Shown here piece by piece: positions 19,865-29,503 of a DNA stretch of 64,000 bases (the first letter of the stretch is position 1; each line of letters starts with the position of its first letter). Source of the DNA: Candidatus Methylacidithermus pantelleriae. GTDB taxonomy: Bacteria > Verrucomicrobiota > Verrucomicrobiia > Methylacidiphilales > Methylacidiphilaceae. The notes beneath the pieces were generated by a model that did not search any database, was not told the origin of the DNA, and saw only the letters and a list, made by a program, of their open reading frames with translations. Where the stretch lies: contig NZ_CAJNOB010000001.1 in assembly GCF_905250085.1 (NCBI RefSeq), positions 337,380 through 401,379 of the forward strand, given 5' to 3'. Position numbers and translations under genes: made by a program.

Positions 19865-19894
19865 TTGGACGCCTCTTTTCACCGCGTGTAATAT
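19865..19894 (+). promoter_or_regulatory. Probable sigma70-type promoter
   Basis: TTGGAC at 19865-19870 and TAATAT at 19889-19894 with an 18-nt spacer, 30 nt upstream of the small basic gene. It could drive the downstream run of yacP-like, trpS and scpAB genes. Sequence match only. Confidence 0.45.
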
Positions 19895-19923
19895 AAAGAG
19901 GGTTTTGAGTAAGCGCTAGCCTC

Positions 19924-20037
19924 ATGAGCAAGCAGTGGAAAAAAATCCTCAAGCGGAGGAGGCGGAAGCGATACCAGGAAAGGAGGAAGGAACGCGCCAA
20001 GCTCCTTACCAAGGGGGCGCGATTGGGTCAGGGGTAA
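19924..20037 (+). CDS. Very small basic protein (37 residues)
   Basis: An ATG-to-TAA frame encoding a Lys/Arg-rich peptide beginning MSKQWKKILKRRRRKRYQER. It has a promoter-like sequence just upstream and ends 30 nt before the YacP-like gene. Its size and composition resemble tiny ribosome-associated basic proteins (the bacterial AURKAIP1/COX24-like group), but the match is by character, not by a firm motif. Confidence 0.5.
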   Translation: MSKQWKKILKRRRRKRYQERRKERAKLLTKGARLGQG

Positions 20038-20067
20038 AGGTTCCCATCCTTTCGGAGGGCCTGGCCT

Positions 20068-20514
20068 ATGGGAAGTCGGTACATGATCGTGGACGGTCAC
20101 AGTGTCATCTTTGCCTGGCCCGAGTTACATAAGCTTCACAGGAATGACCCGGGAAAGGCTCGGGACGTTCTTGTCCGGAGGCTAGAGGAGCTTTCCGACG
20201 CTAGCTTTTGGAAGGTGACCGTCGTTTTTGATGGCCGCAGCTCCTCTCGTTCCTCGTTTGTTCCGAGGGAAGGGGTGGAAGTGTGGTACACCCGTGGGCA
20301 GGAGTCAGCGGATAGCTTGATCGAAGCTATGGTAGCACAAGCTCCCGCTCCTACCGAACTTGTGGTCGTCACGGCCGATCAGGGAGAGCGCTGCCTTGTA
20401 GAAGGGTTGGGGGCGTTTTGTGTTTCACCCGACTGGCTTCGAATGGAGTGGGAAAGCAGCCGCCAGGCATTGGAACAGAGGTTACAGCAGGTCCATCGGC
20501 GGGCGCGGTGGTAG
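20068..20514 (+). CDS. NYN-domain protein, YacP-like putative ribonuclease
   Basis: A 148-residue PIN/NYN-fold protein. It starts YMIVDGHSVIFAWPEL with the first acidic residue in the nuclease pocket. It continues with VVFDGRSSSRS (the second acidic site), ESADSLIEAMV, and VVVTADQGERCLVEGLGA (the third). This pattern matches YacP/Rae1-like RNases; Rae1 cuts mRNA on the ribosome in Bacillus. The downstream trpS starts 36 nt later. Confidence 0.8.
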   Translation: MGSRYMIVDGHSVIFAWPELHKLHRNDPGKARDVLVRRLEELSDASFWKVTVVFDGRSSSRSSFVPREGVEVWYTRGQESADSLIEAMVAQAPAPTELVVVTADQGERCLVEGLGAFCVSPDWLRMEWESSRQALEQRLQQVHRRARW

Positions 20515-20550
20515 AACCCCGCTCTGTTGGGAAAAGTCATCCAGACGACG

Positions 20551-21513
20551 ATGCGGATTCTTTCAGGTATTCAACCCTCTGGGTCCTTGCATCTGGGCAA
20601 CTACTTCGGCATGATGCAACGGGCGATTAGCTGGCAGGAAAAGGGCGAAGCCATTTACTTTATTGCCGACTACCATGCTTTAACCTCCCTCCAGGATCCT
20701 TCCTCCTTGAGGCGGAACGTCCTGGAGGTAGCGCGGGCCTTTCTTGCTTGCGGGCTGGATCCCGACCGGGCAACTCTTTTCCGGCAAAGCGACGTACCTT
20801 GGGTTGTGGAACTGGCATGGCTTCTCTCTTGCTGTACACCCGTGGGACTTTTGGAAAGGTGCCATAGCTATAAGGACAAAATCGCGAGGGGTCTCCCGGC
20901 ATCCCACGCGTTATTCTCGTACCCGGTATTAATGGCCGCTGACATCCTTCTTTACCAAGCGGAAATGGTGCCCGTCGGCAAAGATCAGAAACAACACCTG
21001 GAAATCACTCGAGATATAGCCGCGAAGTTTAACCAGCGTTTTGGACCGGTCTTCCGCATTCCGGAGCCGGATATTCAACCTGATGTGGCCGTTGTTCCCG
21101 GTATTGACGGGCAAAAAATGTCTAAGAGCTATGGTAATACCGTAGAGATCTTCGCAGATCCTGAGGAAATCACTACGCGGGTGATGGCCATTAAAACCGA
21201 CTCCACTCCGGTAGAAGCGCCCAAACCCGTGGAGGGATCCATTTTAGCTTCTCTCTACAAGCTTGTTAGCTCCCCCGAGGAATACCAGGAGTGGGTGGCG
21301 AGCATGCGTCGAGGAGGCATTGGGTATGCTACCTATAAAAAGGAACTGGCTGCCAAGATTCTTGGCTACTTTGCGCCGATACGAGAGCGCTACCGTCAGC
21401 TAGGTGAGAAACCAAGCTATGTTGAAGAAGTCCTGGCCCAGGGTGCGGAACGAGCTCGAAAACTGGCGCGTCCTACCCTGGAGATGGCACGCCGTGCTGC
21501 CGGTCTTGACTAG
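20551..21513 (+). CDS. trpS: Tryptophan-tRNA ligase
   Basis: Class I aminoacyl-tRNA synthetase that charges tRNA-Trp. From the ATG at 20551 the protein has 320 residues, the usual bacterial length. The HIGH-type motif is GSLHLGNYFG (11-20), the KMSKS motif is GQKMSKSYGNT, and MAADILLYQAEMVPVGKDQ is the conserved Trp/ATP pocket region. An upstream TTG at 20527 would add eight non-conserved residues. It sits in a same-strand run between the YacP-like gene and scpA. Confidence 0.95.
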   Translation: MRILSGIQPSGSLHLGNYFGMMQRAISWQEKGEAIYFIADYHALTSLQDPSSLRRNVLEVARAFLACGLDPDRATLFRQSDVPWVVELAWLLSCCTPVGLLERCHSYKDKIARGLPASHALFSYPVLMAADILLYQAEMVPVGKDQKQHLEITRDIAAKFNQRFGPVFRIPEPDIQPDVAVVPGIDGQKMSKSYGNTVEIFADPEEITTRVMAIKTDSTPVEAPKPVEGSILASLYKLVSSPEEYQEWVASMRRGGIGYATYKKELAAKILGYFAPIRERYRQLGEKPSYVEEVLAQGAERARKLARPTLEMARRAAGLD

Positions 21514-21573
21514 TGCCACAAAAGACGGCTGACGGTTCGGGGGGACGCTTGGCGCAAAAAGGGAAATCGGCGG

Positions 21574-22338
21574 ATGAACCCCACAGGGCTTGTGCGAGTC
21601 GAGTTACACAACTTTCAAGGTCCGGTTGAGCTTTTGCTTCTTTTGGTCCAAGGGGACGAGATTAACCCATGGGAGATCCGTGTGGCCCAGGTGGCTGCTC
21701 ACGCGCTGGCGCTTGCAACCCGCGGGAATGAGGTGGGCTGGGAGGTCCGGGTTTACGCCCTTTGGATTACTTCCGTTTTGGTTTGGACCAAGAGTCGGGT
21801 CTTGTTGGCGCGGCCGTCCCAAGGGCTTGAAGAGGAGGAAGAAGAGGTAGTTGCTTTACCGGGAACTCTTTTGGGAGGGGGTGCGTTGTCGCGTCATCTT
21901 CGCGGGATCCTACAAGGGTTGTTAGAGAAATACCCTGAGCGGGCGCAACGGCTTCCGGTTCCACCCTTGGAGGATTTGCTCCCCGACTCCTTCCTTGTTC
22001 CGCGGAAACCATGGCCAGTATCGCATTTGGCCCAAGCTTTGGAAGCGCTTCTTTTGCGAAGGAGCTCCAGGCCTTTTGTTCCAAGACCGCTAGAGCGGGG
22101 TAGCAGTGTGGCGGAAAAGACGTTGTGGCTTTTGGAGAAGCTAAGCTTTTACCGGGGACCCTGTGCTTTTTCCGAGCTCATCCCATCGGGAACCACGCGC
22201 TTGGAGATTGCGTCGGTATTCCTTGCGATCCTGGAGCTTGTGCGGCAAGGAAAGCTCAAAGTTTGGCAAAGGGATGCTTTAGAGAACGGTTTTTGGGTCG
22301 AATGTCCCTCGGAGGCCATGGAGCCATGCCCAGTCTAA
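21574..22338 (+). CDS. scpA: Segregation and condensation protein A (ScpA)
   Basis: Kleisin subunit of the SMC-ScpAB complex that organises the chromosome. The 254-residue protein starts with the conserved FQGPVELLLLLVQGDEINPWEI region, which binds SMC, and continues with ITSVLVWTKSRVLL. The C-terminal winged-helix part is shorter in conservation (EIASVFLAILELVRQGKLKVWQ). Its stop overlaps the start of scpB by 13 nt, the usual arrangement. Confidence 0.9.
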   Translation: MNPTGLVRVELHNFQGPVELLLLLVQGDEINPWEIRVAQVAAHALALATRGNEVGWEVRVYALWITSVLVWTKSRVLLARPSQGLEEEEEEVVALPGTLLGGGALSRHLRGILQGLLEKYPERAQRLPVPPLEDLLPDSFLVPRKPWPVSHLAQALEALLLRRSSRPFVPRPLERGSSVAEKTLWLLEKLSFYRGPCAFSELIPSGTTRLEIASVFLAILELVRQGKLKVWQRDALENGFWVECPSEAMEPCPV

Positions 22339-22904
22339 AAGCGATCCTGGAGGCGCTTATTTTTGCTTCTCCTGAGCCCGTAACAGCTCGTCGGATGCTG
22401 GCGATCGTCAAGAATGTGCCCGGAGTCTCGGAAGACCCCGACTCCCTCACAGAGCAAACAATCGAAGAAGCAGTGGAAGAATTGCGGGCTGATTATGGGA
22501 GTCGTCACTGTGGGATTGTTCTGGACCGCGCGGCGGGGGGCTATCGCTTTTACACCCATCCGGAAGTGGCTCCCTGGCTGCGGGAACTGCGGGGGGAGGA
22601 GAGCTTTCCTAAGCTTTCTCCGGCCGCATTAGAAACGCTTGCTCTCATTGCCTATGCTCAACCGGTGAGCCGATCCCAAATCGAGGCAGTTCGAGGTGTT
22701 GCAGTTGACAGTGTTCTATCTGGGCTTTTAGAAAAGGGACTGATTCAGGTTGTGGGCCGGTCCCCCTCCCTGGGCAAGCCTCTGTTGTATGGCACAACCA
22801 CCCGTTTTCTTGAGTGGTTTGGACTCCAGCGCTTGGAGGAGCTTCCCGACAGGCAGGAATTACGTGAGGTTTTGCTTAGGATCCTCCAAGAGGATGCGGG
22901 TTAA
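22326..22904 (+). CDS. scpB: Segregation and condensation protein B (ScpB)
   Basis: Dimeric winged-helix partner of ScpA. The 192-residue protein starts LKAILEALIFASPEPVT. It has the conserved GYRFYTHPEVAPWLREL and LSPAALETLALIAYAQPVSR segments, then IEAVRGVAVDSVLSGLLEKG, typical of the second winged helix, and a C-terminal LLYGTTTRFLEWFGL. The ATG at 22326 lies inside the end of scpA, so translation is probably coupled. A longer in-frame start at 22125 would overlap scpA by over 200 nt and is unlikely. Confidence 0.92.
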   Translation: MPSLKAILEALIFASPEPVTARRMLAIVKNVPGVSEDPDSLTEQTIEEAVEELRADYGSRHCGIVLDRAAGGYRFYTHPEVAPWLRELRGEESFPKLSPAALETLALIAYAQPVSRSQIEAVRGVAVDSVLSGLLEKGLIQVVGRSPSLGKPLLYGTTTRFLEWFGLQRLEELPDRQELREVLLRILQEDAG

Positions 22905-22945
22905 GAGGCGAAACGCATCTTTGAAGCTTCCTTGGGTATTCTACC

Positions 22946-23803
22946 ATGGATCTTAATGACGTGCGTGAAGAGATCGATCGGGTGGACCGCCTTTTGGTCC
23001 GGTTGCTCAATCGGCGCGTCCAGCTGGCGGATAAAATTGGTCGTGTCAAAAGAGAGGAAAAGGTCAATATTTTTGATCCTTCTCGAGAAGGATCTCTCTG
23101 GGGAAAATTAGATAGCTACAATCGAGGTCCCCTCTCGGGGACTGCGCTATGTGCCATTTACCGCGAGATCCTCTCGGAATGCCGCGCCCGGCAAGGAGGA
23201 GTTACCGTTGGCTGGGTAGGATCGCACGATCGGGGAAGTTGGATTGCGGCAGTTTTGCGTTTCGGTGTTCGAGCAATGTTCGGTCCAGCCGAGGATTTGG
23301 TATCCCTCCTAGAAGGGATCTTGCAGGGCCGGTGGGCCGCTGGTGTTGTCAAGGTGAACCAAGTGGTCCGGGCCCTTCGGCGCCGTCTTTCACCTTGGCC
23401 ATTAGGCCAGGGTGTCTCGGTATATGAAGAGCTCCGGCTACCCATGGGAAAGAAAAAGGCGGAGTGTTTCTGGGTGCTCTCAGGGGGCCAAAGCCGCTGC
23501 GGAAGAAGGCTACTTTTATGGTGCAAGGAAAAAGAAGGGAAAGAACTCCTTGGGGAGCTCAACCGGCTCTTTTTTGAGGAAAACGTCCGGTGCCTTTGGA
23601 AACAAAAGATGGAGCTCGCCCGCGCCTGGCTTTACGAAACAGAATTTTCGGAGGATGTCGATTTCGTTTGGGGGGTTGGGAAGGATTTGTCGGGTTTTCT
23701 TACCAAGGTTGAGCGGGGTTCCGTGCACTGGCTGGGGACCTACTCTTGCTATGAGCTTTTGTCTGCACCGGTTGTGGAAGAAAACACGGAACCAACTCCG
23801 TAA
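22946..23803 (+). CDS. Chorismate mutase-domain protein with diverged C-terminus (PheA-like)
   Basis: A 285-residue protein. Residues 1-90 are an AroQ-type chorismate mutase (EIDRVDRLLVRLLNRRVQLADKIG, then FDPSRE and a final LCAIYREILSECRARQG helix), as found at the N-terminus of PheA. The rest (about 93-285) begins like prephenate dehydratase (TVGWVGSHDRGSWIA, in the place of YLGPEGTFSHQAA), but the TRF catalytic motif and the ESRP regulatory motif of PheA are not visible. It may be a decayed or repurposed P-protein; only chorismate mutase activity is supported. It follows scpB by 41 nt. Confidence 0.72.
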   Translation: MDLNDVREEIDRVDRLLVRLLNRRVQLADKIGRVKREEKVNIFDPSREGSLWGKLDSYNRGPLSGTALCAIYREILSECRARQGGVTVGWVGSHDRGSWIAAVLRFGVRAMFGPAEDLVSLLEGILQGRWAAGVVKVNQVVRALRRRLSPWPLGQGVSVYEELRLPMGKKKAECFWVLSGGQSRCGRRLLLWCKEKEGKELLGELNRLFFEENVRCLWKQKMELARAWLYETEFSEDVDFVWGVGKDLSGFLTKVERGSVHWLGTYSCYELLSAPVVEENTEPTP

Positions 23804-23985
23804 TCTTCCTAGCGTGATGAGGGCTTGGTTGGGCCGGGCGGCGTGTGGCGGTATGCAATACGTCTTATGGGCGGTCCGGCCGTTCTGGGCGGCTTTTCGT
23901 AAGCTTGGATGTTCCTTGGGTTCGAGCCGAGCAAAACGGGTTGACTGGGTGGAGGGGAGGGAGCGAAACGGAGCGGAGTTTTTCT

Positions 23986-25302
23986 ATGAGCTCGGGATTT
24001 GATTCTGAGTCCTCCTACTTGCGTTATCTCCGACAGAAGGAGTTAGAGAGAACCAATCGAAGGACAAGTGTTTCTGCCCCCGGCCAAGCTCCTGGCGATT
24101 CGGAGAAAAGCGCCAGCAAACCCTCCCTCCCCCCGCCTCCCACAGGTGGACCCCGTTTTCCGGGAGGCAAGGGAAAGGGCGGTCAGGGGGACGAGGAGGG
24201 GAAGCGTGTCAGATCGACTTTCGGGTTGCGACAACTGATTGGGGCGGCAGCGGTCTTTCTGTCGAGTTGGCTCATCTATTTAAGCCTCCGCCAAAGCCAG
24301 GTCGAGATCGTGTGGCAATGGGACCAGTTGCCATCCCCTACCAAGGTATACCTCGTGGGAGACTTCACAGGGGATTTGCGGGCGCTGCGGCAAGAGTACC
24401 GGCTGGCGGAGGAACCTTTTGAACAGGAAATACGAGTCAAAAAGGAGTCTCTGCGACGGGTAGAGTCGGATTTGGCGGGGCTAGAGGAAAGGATTGGGCT
24501 ATTACGAAACGAAAAAGGAACAGTGGAAAAGGAACTCAAGCACCTGGTGGAAGAAAATGAGAAAAAAAGCCAGGAGATTTGGGAAAGAAAAGGACTGACT
24601 TTAGAAAGGAAAAGAAAGCAAAAGCTTCTTGCCCTCGAGCAATTGATCGAGTCGCGCGCGCAGTCTCTCCATCTTTCGCTAAAACTCCGGGCCGATGCAC
24701 CTAAGGATCCCGAGGTCTGGGTGAACGCGTTTCGCCTGGCTCTCTATGATGCCCCCAGAGATATTCCGGTGGGCAAGGAGCGGAAGTGGGCCGAGGCTCT
24801 CCTGGAAGACTGGCACCGGTCCGAGGAAGAGTACCAGAAGGAAAAGGCGTCCGTCGGTAAGGAGTTGGAACGGCTCCGCGTTGCGATTCGAGAGCGGGCC
24901 GCTAGTTATCTGGCCCGCTTGCGTGAGCTCGACCGGAGAATTCATGAAGCCGAGGAAGAGAAAAAACCGATCGAAACGGAACGGCAAGCCGGCACGGTTG
25001 CTTTGGATGCCTCCAAGGGAAGGAAGGATTCGATCCAAGACAATTACGCCCTAACCATCCGGAATATTCCGAAGCGCTATGTGGTGGGAGAACTTTCCCG
25101 GGGGGCGGATGGACGTTACCACTGGATCGGATGGGATCAGGATCCGAAAAGTGCGATTCGTCACTGGTACCTCTGGGCTTGCACTGAGAAGGACAGGGAG
25201 CAATATTGGTCGTTGGTCCAGCTGCCCTTGGAGCGTTTTACCAAGGTGGTGCTAGTTTTACGGCCGGAGAGTTTTGTCCGGGTGAGGGATCTTCTCCAAT
25301 AA
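23986..25302 (+). CDS. Single-pass membrane coiled-coil protein, unknown function
   Basis: A 438-residue protein starting at ATG 23986, with GGAG shortly upstream. The N-terminal 75 residues are polar and Pro/Gly-rich. One membrane segment follows (about 82-101, LIGAAAVFLSSWLIYLSL). Long charged helical stretches (about 130-225 and 265-335, Glu/Lys/Arg/Leu-rich) are likely coiled coils. The last 100 residues are mixed and contain GADGRYHWIGWDQ. No known family was recognised. The last 45 nt overlap the end of the opposite-strand aroD gene. Confidence 0.65.
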   Translation: MSSGFDSESSYLRYLRQKELERTNRRTSVSAPGQAPGDSEKSASKPSLPPPPTGGPRFPGGKGKGGQGDEEGKRVRSTFGLRQLIGAAAVFLSSWLIYLSLRQSQVEIVWQWDQLPSPTKVYLVGDFTGDLRALRQEYRLAEEPFEQEIRVKKESLRRVESDLAGLEERIGLLRNEKGTVEKELKHLVEENEKKSQEIWERKGLTLERKRKQKLLALEQLIESRAQSLHLSLKLRADAPKDPEVWVNAFRLALYDAPRDIPVGKERKWAEALLEDWHRSEEEYQKEKASVGKELERLRVAIRERAASYLARLRELDRRIHEAEEEKKPIETERQAGTVALDASKGRKDSIQDNYALTIRNIPKRYVVGELSRGADGRYHWIGWDQDPKSAIRHWYLWACTEKDREQYWSLVQLPLERFTKVVLVLRPESFVRVRDLLQ

Positions 25303-26013
25303 GCGCTCTAAGGACAGGTGTTCCAGCAGGTTCCGGACGATCGCAAGTGCTGGCTGGCCTGGAGCCGCCGGTCCATCTAGCCCCCCATAAACGAGGCAGG
25401 AGCCCAGAGCGGGAAACAATGCCCGGGAAAAAAGCGCCCAGGGGCCGGTCGCCATGGCTGCCCAGGGAGTGGGTAACCGGGACAAAATTTGCTCAGCCAG
25501 CCAAAGGAGTTCTCTAGGGTTTTCCACAAAAACAGCGAGCTTGGCGCAGTCAGGCGAAACAGTGGGAAACGTGTCTAGCGCGTCAAGGATCCGATCCTTT
25601 GGAAGGGGAGTGGTAAATTCGTGCACGGAGAAAATGAGCCACTTCCCTTCCTTTTGGGCTTTCTGGACCAGGGCCAGTTGCTCGTGAGCGTATCGAAGTT
25701 CCAGATCAAGCCCCTCAGCCAAGGGGATAAGTTCCTCCAATACACGGGATCGATCGATTCCCCTCACCCGTAGCCCTCCCTCGTCGGGATGGCGAAAGGT
25801 AAGGATCGCGGCGTATCGCCGCCGGTCAAGGGAACGGCGTAGTTCCTGGGGCGATACCCCATCCTCCAACAAACAATCCAACCGCAGTTCGACACAGTCT
25901 AATCCGGGCCACGGGGAATCTAGGAAGGCAAGTCCGGCCCGTGTTCGGACTGTGCCAACCCAAAGGAAGGGCTTCTGACGACGGAGGAATTGAAACCGTT
26001 CCTTGCCGTTCAC
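25258..26013 (-). CDS. aroD: Type I 3-dehydroquinate dehydratase
   Basis: Shikimate-pathway enzyme converting 3-dehydroquinate to 3-dehydroshikimate through a Schiff base. The 251-residue protein shows VGTVR, VELRLDCL, ILTFRHPDEGG, DLELRYA, SVHEFTTPLP with the catalytic His131, and CAKLAVFV with the Schiff-base Lys158. The substrate loop region MATGPWALFSRALFPALGS corresponds to the conserved S.R...GS segment. The start is GTG at 26013. Its end overlaps the coiled-coil gene tail-to-tail by 45 nt. It lies near the chorismate mutase gene, in the same pathway. Confidence 0.88.
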   Translation of the reverse strand: MNGKERFQFLRRQKPFLWVGTVRTRAGLAFLDSPWPGLDCVELRLDCLLEDGVSPQELRRSLDRRRYAAILTFRHPDEGGLRVRGIDRSRVLEELIPLAEGLDLELRYAHEQLALVQKAQKEGKWLIFSVHEFTTPLPKDRILDALDTFPTVSPDCAKLAVFVENPRELLWLAEQILSRLPTPWAAMATGPWALFSRALFPALGSCLVYGGLDGPAAPGQPALAIVRNLLEHLSLERLLEKIPHPDKTLRP

Positions 26014-27850
<1,837 letters not shown>

Positions 27851-27931
27851 AGGAAAAGGGGCCTGGTGCTAGCTGGATTCTCGTTTGTGAAAAAAGGTCA
27901 CCATCGGACATAGGGTCGTTCCTGCCCGTTC

Positions 27932-28834
27932 ATGTTGGACAAAAAGTCTCACATCCAAGTAGTGGGCGAAGAAGATTCCGTCCCGGTATCGGAAAAGCGA
28001 AGAGGCCGGATCGGCTGGACCTGGTATGTCGTGGGCAGCCTTCTCCTTGCGGGGCTTCTTGGTACGGCCGCACCCGCTACGGTCCACAAGAAGTTGCACC
28101 AGTGGGGACTGGAAGCTCTTTCTCCTTTTGTCTGGGTGACGGAGACCGCGCGGACGGCTATTGAGAACTTCCGGTTAGGTTTGAAAACCCTTGAAGAAAC
28201 CCAAGCCGAGGTTAAGGTGCTGCGGCAACAAAATGCCGAACTGGCTATGCAGGTGAGTTACTTAAAAAATCTTGCGCAAGAGAATGCTCGCCTGCGGGAG
28301 ATGCTGGGCTTTAAGTCCAGCACGCATTATCGGCTGCTTGCTTGCCGAGTTGCAAGCCGGGATCCAGCAAGCTGGTGGAACACCGTGCTGATTGATCGGG
28401 GTTGGGCGGATGATGAGAACCTGACTTCCGATCTCCCAGTGGTAACTCCTCGAGGGGTGGTTGGGAAGACAGGAGTGGTTTCGCGCAATGTCACAGAGGT
28501 CATCCTTTTGGTGAATGAAAACTGCAAGATTGCCGCAATCACGGAGGCTTCCCAGGAACAAGGGCTCTTGGTGGGTAGTGGTTTTGGAGGGGAGGAGCGG
28601 CCCCGGGCGCGGCTAACCTATGTCCGTCGTAATGCCCAGGTAGGGATTGGGGAACGGGTCTTTACAACCGGTTTAGGAGGGGTGTTCCCTAGCGGGTTGC
28701 TCCTCGGGGTGGTAGCGGAAGTTCCCCCTGTGGACGCCGGCAAAACCATGGGGCTCTACCGGGAAGTAATCGTGGATCCGATTGTCGATCTGACCCAGCT
28801 GGACGAGCTTTTTGTCGTTGTTTCGACGAAGTGA
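27932..28834 (+). CDS. mreC: Rod shape-determining protein MreC
   Basis: Periplasmic scaffold that links MreB to PBP2. The 300-residue protein has an N-terminal cytoplasmic tail, one membrane helix (about 27-48), a dimerising coiled coil (about 75-115), and the beta domain with VVTPRGVVGKTGVVSRNVTEV, ENCKIAAI and FTTGLGGVFPSGLLLGVV, all typical for MreC. It follows mreB by 81 nt. Confidence 0.92.
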   Translation: MLDKKSHIQVVGEEDSVPVSEKRRGRIGWTWYVVGSLLLAGLLGTAAPATVHKKLHQWGLEALSPFVWVTETARTAIENFRLGLKTLEETQAEVKVLRQQNAELAMQVSYLKNLAQENARLREMLGFKSSTHYRLLACRVASRDPASWWNTVLIDRGWADDENLTSDLPVVTPRGVVGKTGVVSRNVTEVILLVNENCKIAAITEASQEQGLLVGSGFGGEERPRARLTYVRRNAQVGIGERVFTTGLGGVFPSGLLLGVVAEVPPVDAGKTMGLYREVIVDPIVDLTQLDELFVVVSTK

Positions 28835-28933
28835 ACCGCAAGAATCGGGGTTTTCGTCTTGGCAGGCAGGCTCGTCGGGGAGACAGGGGAGCGGTGTAAC
28901 GACACTGTGGAAGGGAGGAAATAACCAACCCAG

Positions 28934-29503
28934 ATGGTGCAGTGGCTTATCCTCGTCGGCGTCGGTGCATTGTCGGTAATGCTTGTGCCTCTTTTTCCGT
29001 TGCTTCCCTGGGTTGAGGTGCGGCCGTATCTACCGCTTCTGGTGGTAAGCTACGCAGCCGTGCGTTTCCCTTTGGTGCTATCAATGGTTTTGGCAGCCTT
29101 CGTGGGAGCCCTTTGGGATGTCGTTTGTTCTCCGTACTTCGGTCTCCATTTTTTTCTGTGCCTTTTCTTTTCTTTTTTCTTTTCTCTCCAGACGGCTGCC
29201 CTGGGAAAAAGTGGAGCTCTGAGCTTTCTAGCGCTGGTGGTAGGTGCCTCTTTTCTCTATTTTCTGGGAGGATACCTCTTCTATCTCTGGAGGGAGACGG
29301 CGTGGCGATGGTCCATGCAAGTGCTCTACCAGGCGGCGTACGCCGCTTTGCTTACAGGAATGTGCGCTCCTTTGGTCCTCCTAGGGTTTGATTTTCTTTT
29401 GTTCCGGGATGAGACCGCGACGCTTTTTGGCAAGCCTCGACAAGAGGCAACCCATTTGAACGACGATGGCAACGAAGGCAGCTCTGAACAACCGGGCGGC
29501 TGA
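28934..29503 (+). CDS. mreD: Rod shape-determining protein MreD
   Basis: A 189-residue, very hydrophobic protein with five to six membrane helices in the place of MreD. It contains YLPLLVVSYAAVRFPLVLSM and FVGALWDVVCSPYFGLHFF, like the family's G.l.D..s...G motif. The last 38 nt overlap the start of mrdA, so the two are translationally linked. Identification rests on position and membrane layout as well as this motif. Confidence 0.82.
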   Translation: MVQWLILVGVGALSVMLVPLFPLLPWVEVRPYLPLLVVSYAAVRFPLVLSMVLAAFVGALWDVVCSPYFGLHFFLCLFFSFFFSLQTAALGKSGALSFLALVVGASFLYFLGGYLFYLWRETAWRWSMQVLYQAAYAALLTGMCAPLVLLGFDFLLFRDETATLFGKPRQEATHLNDDGNEGSSEQPGG

